NCBI GenBank assembly: GCA_015904075.1 | Contig: JABMDH010000020.1 | Coordinates: 1-6,671 of the forward strand | Length of the DNA: 6,671 bases | Origin: Nitrospira sp. | Lineage (GTDB): Bacteria > Nitrospirota > Nitrospiria > Nitrospirales > Nitrospiraceae | Reading direction: 5' to 3' | In this document: in pieces, positions 5,820 to 6,671 of the stretch | Numbering within the stretch: the first letter of the stretch is position 1 | Layout: each line of letters begins with the position of its first letter | The notes under the pieces: model-generated | Databases searched by the model: none | Seen by the model: only the letters and a program-made list of their open reading frames with translations | What the model was told of the DNA's origin: nothing | Program-made: the position numbers and the translations under genes

Positions 5820-6671
5820 CTACCGGGTCAGTGTGTCTTCGATGTCCGGGTGCGTGGCTTGGATGCCGTCCCCGAGAGCAGGATAACGCGCGGCGAGCTT
5901 CTGTTTCATCTGCCACGCAACGGTACGGTACGACCAATGGCCCTTCACACCGGAACGGAGCCTGGCGATATACTCCGCCTCGGCATAATCCATCTTGAAC
6001 AGACAGCGCACTTTGAAACCAAACGGGATGGCGTAGAGCGAGGCTTCCTGATCCTTTTTTCTGAGCAATTCGATATCGCGACGCACCGCGTCCATCGCCT
6101 GCCGGTACTCCTGATCCAATCCTGCTTCGACAAGCGGCGGCGGAACATCGTATCCGTGAACGGTCGTGAAATTCTGCTGAACCTGCTGGCATCGCCGGTG
6201 GCGGTGCATATCTCTCCATGCGCCGATGTCCATCAGGATATCGAAATTGAACGAGTAGCCGCAGCGAAATTCTTTGATCAGTTCGTCGTACGGCCCTCGC
6301 TGTCGCGTCGCCACCTCGATCGTGTCTTGCTTCTGCTTGTCGGACCATTCTTTCACCACCGACAGCAGCGTGCGATACGGAGCCTGCGTCACGCGATAGA
6401 GCAGCGTGGTGACGACTTCGTCCAGCGGATCGTGCGGATCGATCAGCTCGACTGACTCGACTGCGTCCCAGCGATCGGGCTGATCAAGCCCCGTCCCGCG
6501 CAAGACATCTTTCGCATGGCGGGACAAATCAGCATAGACCGACTCTTGATAGGGATTCGCCTTCGCATGCCGAGCCAGTGTCGGCGCCAAGGGTTCATTC
6601 AGCCCGGCGGTTTGCCCGTTCAGTTCGCCCCAGATATTAACCGGTGGGCGCCGGCAGGCCTCTTTCAAGTC
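5820..6671 (-). CDS. Large ThyX-like (FAD-dependent thymidylate synthase family) protein, C-terminal part
   Basis: The 283 visible residues are open to the right edge, so the start is outside the window. Canonical ThyX uses FAD and methylene-tetrahydrofolate to make dTMP from dUMP in about 220-250 residues. This resembles the C-terminal ThyX-like domain of the long, duplicated ThyX homologues of roughly 500 residues. Signs are DPLDEVVTTLLY (6431-6396), the helix FNFDILMDIGAWRDMHRHRR, the RHR of the ThyX motif at 6203-6195, GYDVPPPLVEAGL, and the closing ARLRSGVKGHWSYRTVAWQM. In the canonical motif RHRxxSxNxxSxRY binds FAD and substrate; here it reads RHRRCQQVQQNFTTVHGY, so the two Ser and the final Arg are changed. 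Thymidylate synthesis by this domain is therefore doubtful. The stretch before about 6480 probably ends the first domain. The TPR gene follows after 16 bp. Confidence 0.75.
   Translation of the reverse strand, partial: DLKEACRRPPVNIWGELNGQTAGLNEPLAPTLARHAKANPYQESVYADLSRHAKDVLRGTGLDQPDRWDAVESVELIDPHDPLDEVVTTLLYRVTQAPYRTLLSVVKEWSDKQKQDTIEVATRQRGPYDELIKEFRCGYSFNFDILMDIGAWRDMHRHRRCQQVQQNFTTVHGYDVPPPLVEAGLDQEYRQAMDAVRRDIELLRKKDQEASLYAIPFGFKVRCLFKMDYAEAEYIARLRSGVKGHWSYRTVAWQMKQKLAARYPALGDGIQATHPDIEDTLTR

Noticed and set aside
5664..6455. 263-residue plus-strand frame opposite the ThyX-like gene.
   Set aside because: It spans two genes of the opposite strand, has no ribosome site and no family features; the minus strand shows clear ThyX-like motifs.
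1..6671. CRISPR array, toxin-antitoxin pair, defence system or secretion cluster.
   Set aside because: No regularly spaced direct repeats and no gene with the relevant motifs were seen.

Overview
The window looks like chromosome of a Gram-negative, moderately GC-rich bacterium. The best guess is a Nitrospira-type organism (phylum Nitrospirota). That guess rests on recognition, not on a search: the hairpin repeat at 1564-1685, the small PilZ-like protein family at 1686-2000, and the large ThyX-like protein followed by a TPR protein all resemble what I associate with Nitrospira genomes. No 16S or marker gene is present to prove it.

Layout, left to right. (1) 1-413, minus: N-terminal third of a sodium:solute symporter, cut by the window edge. 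(2) 427-618: a 192-bp inverted-repeat (MITE-like) element with an internal hairpin, ending 14 bp from the symporter start codon. (3) 693-726: terminator-like hairpin for the next gene. (4) 752-1207, minus: a secreted low-complexity protein with 11-residue Lys/Arg/Glu repeats and a poly-Asp/Glu tract. (5) 1208-1563: no convincing gene. (6) 1564-1685: a second, different hairpin repeat. (7) 1686-2000, minus: a small PilZ-like gene that has lost its 5' end. (8) about 2040-2548, plus: the C-terminal remnant of a tyrosine recombinase that reads into (9) tRNA-Leu(CAG), 2511-2597, minus, with a good promoter at 2617-2646. (10) 2676-4130, minus: an Upf1/DNA2-like superfamily 1 helicase relative that has no Walker A motif and no second RecA domain. 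(11) 4131-4305: a divergent promoter region. (12) 4306-4575, plus: an unknown 89-residue protein. (13) 4766-5803, minus: a seven-repeat TPR protein, 16 bp downstream of (14) 5820-6671, minus: the C-terminal half of a large ThyX-like protein that continues past the right edge.

The centre (about 1560-2600) reads as a scar. The tRNA-Leu 3' end served as the integration site of an element whose integrase survives only as a C-terminal fragment. That fragment is now fused at about 2000-2050 to a PilZ-like gene missing its own start, and a repeat lies directly beyond that gene. The ThyX-like and TPR genes form a two-gene operon. I see no CRISPR array and no recognisable defence, secretion or biosynthetic cluster. 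The most unusual items are the helicase-like protein without a P-loop, the polyampholyte secreted protein, and the two structured repeats.
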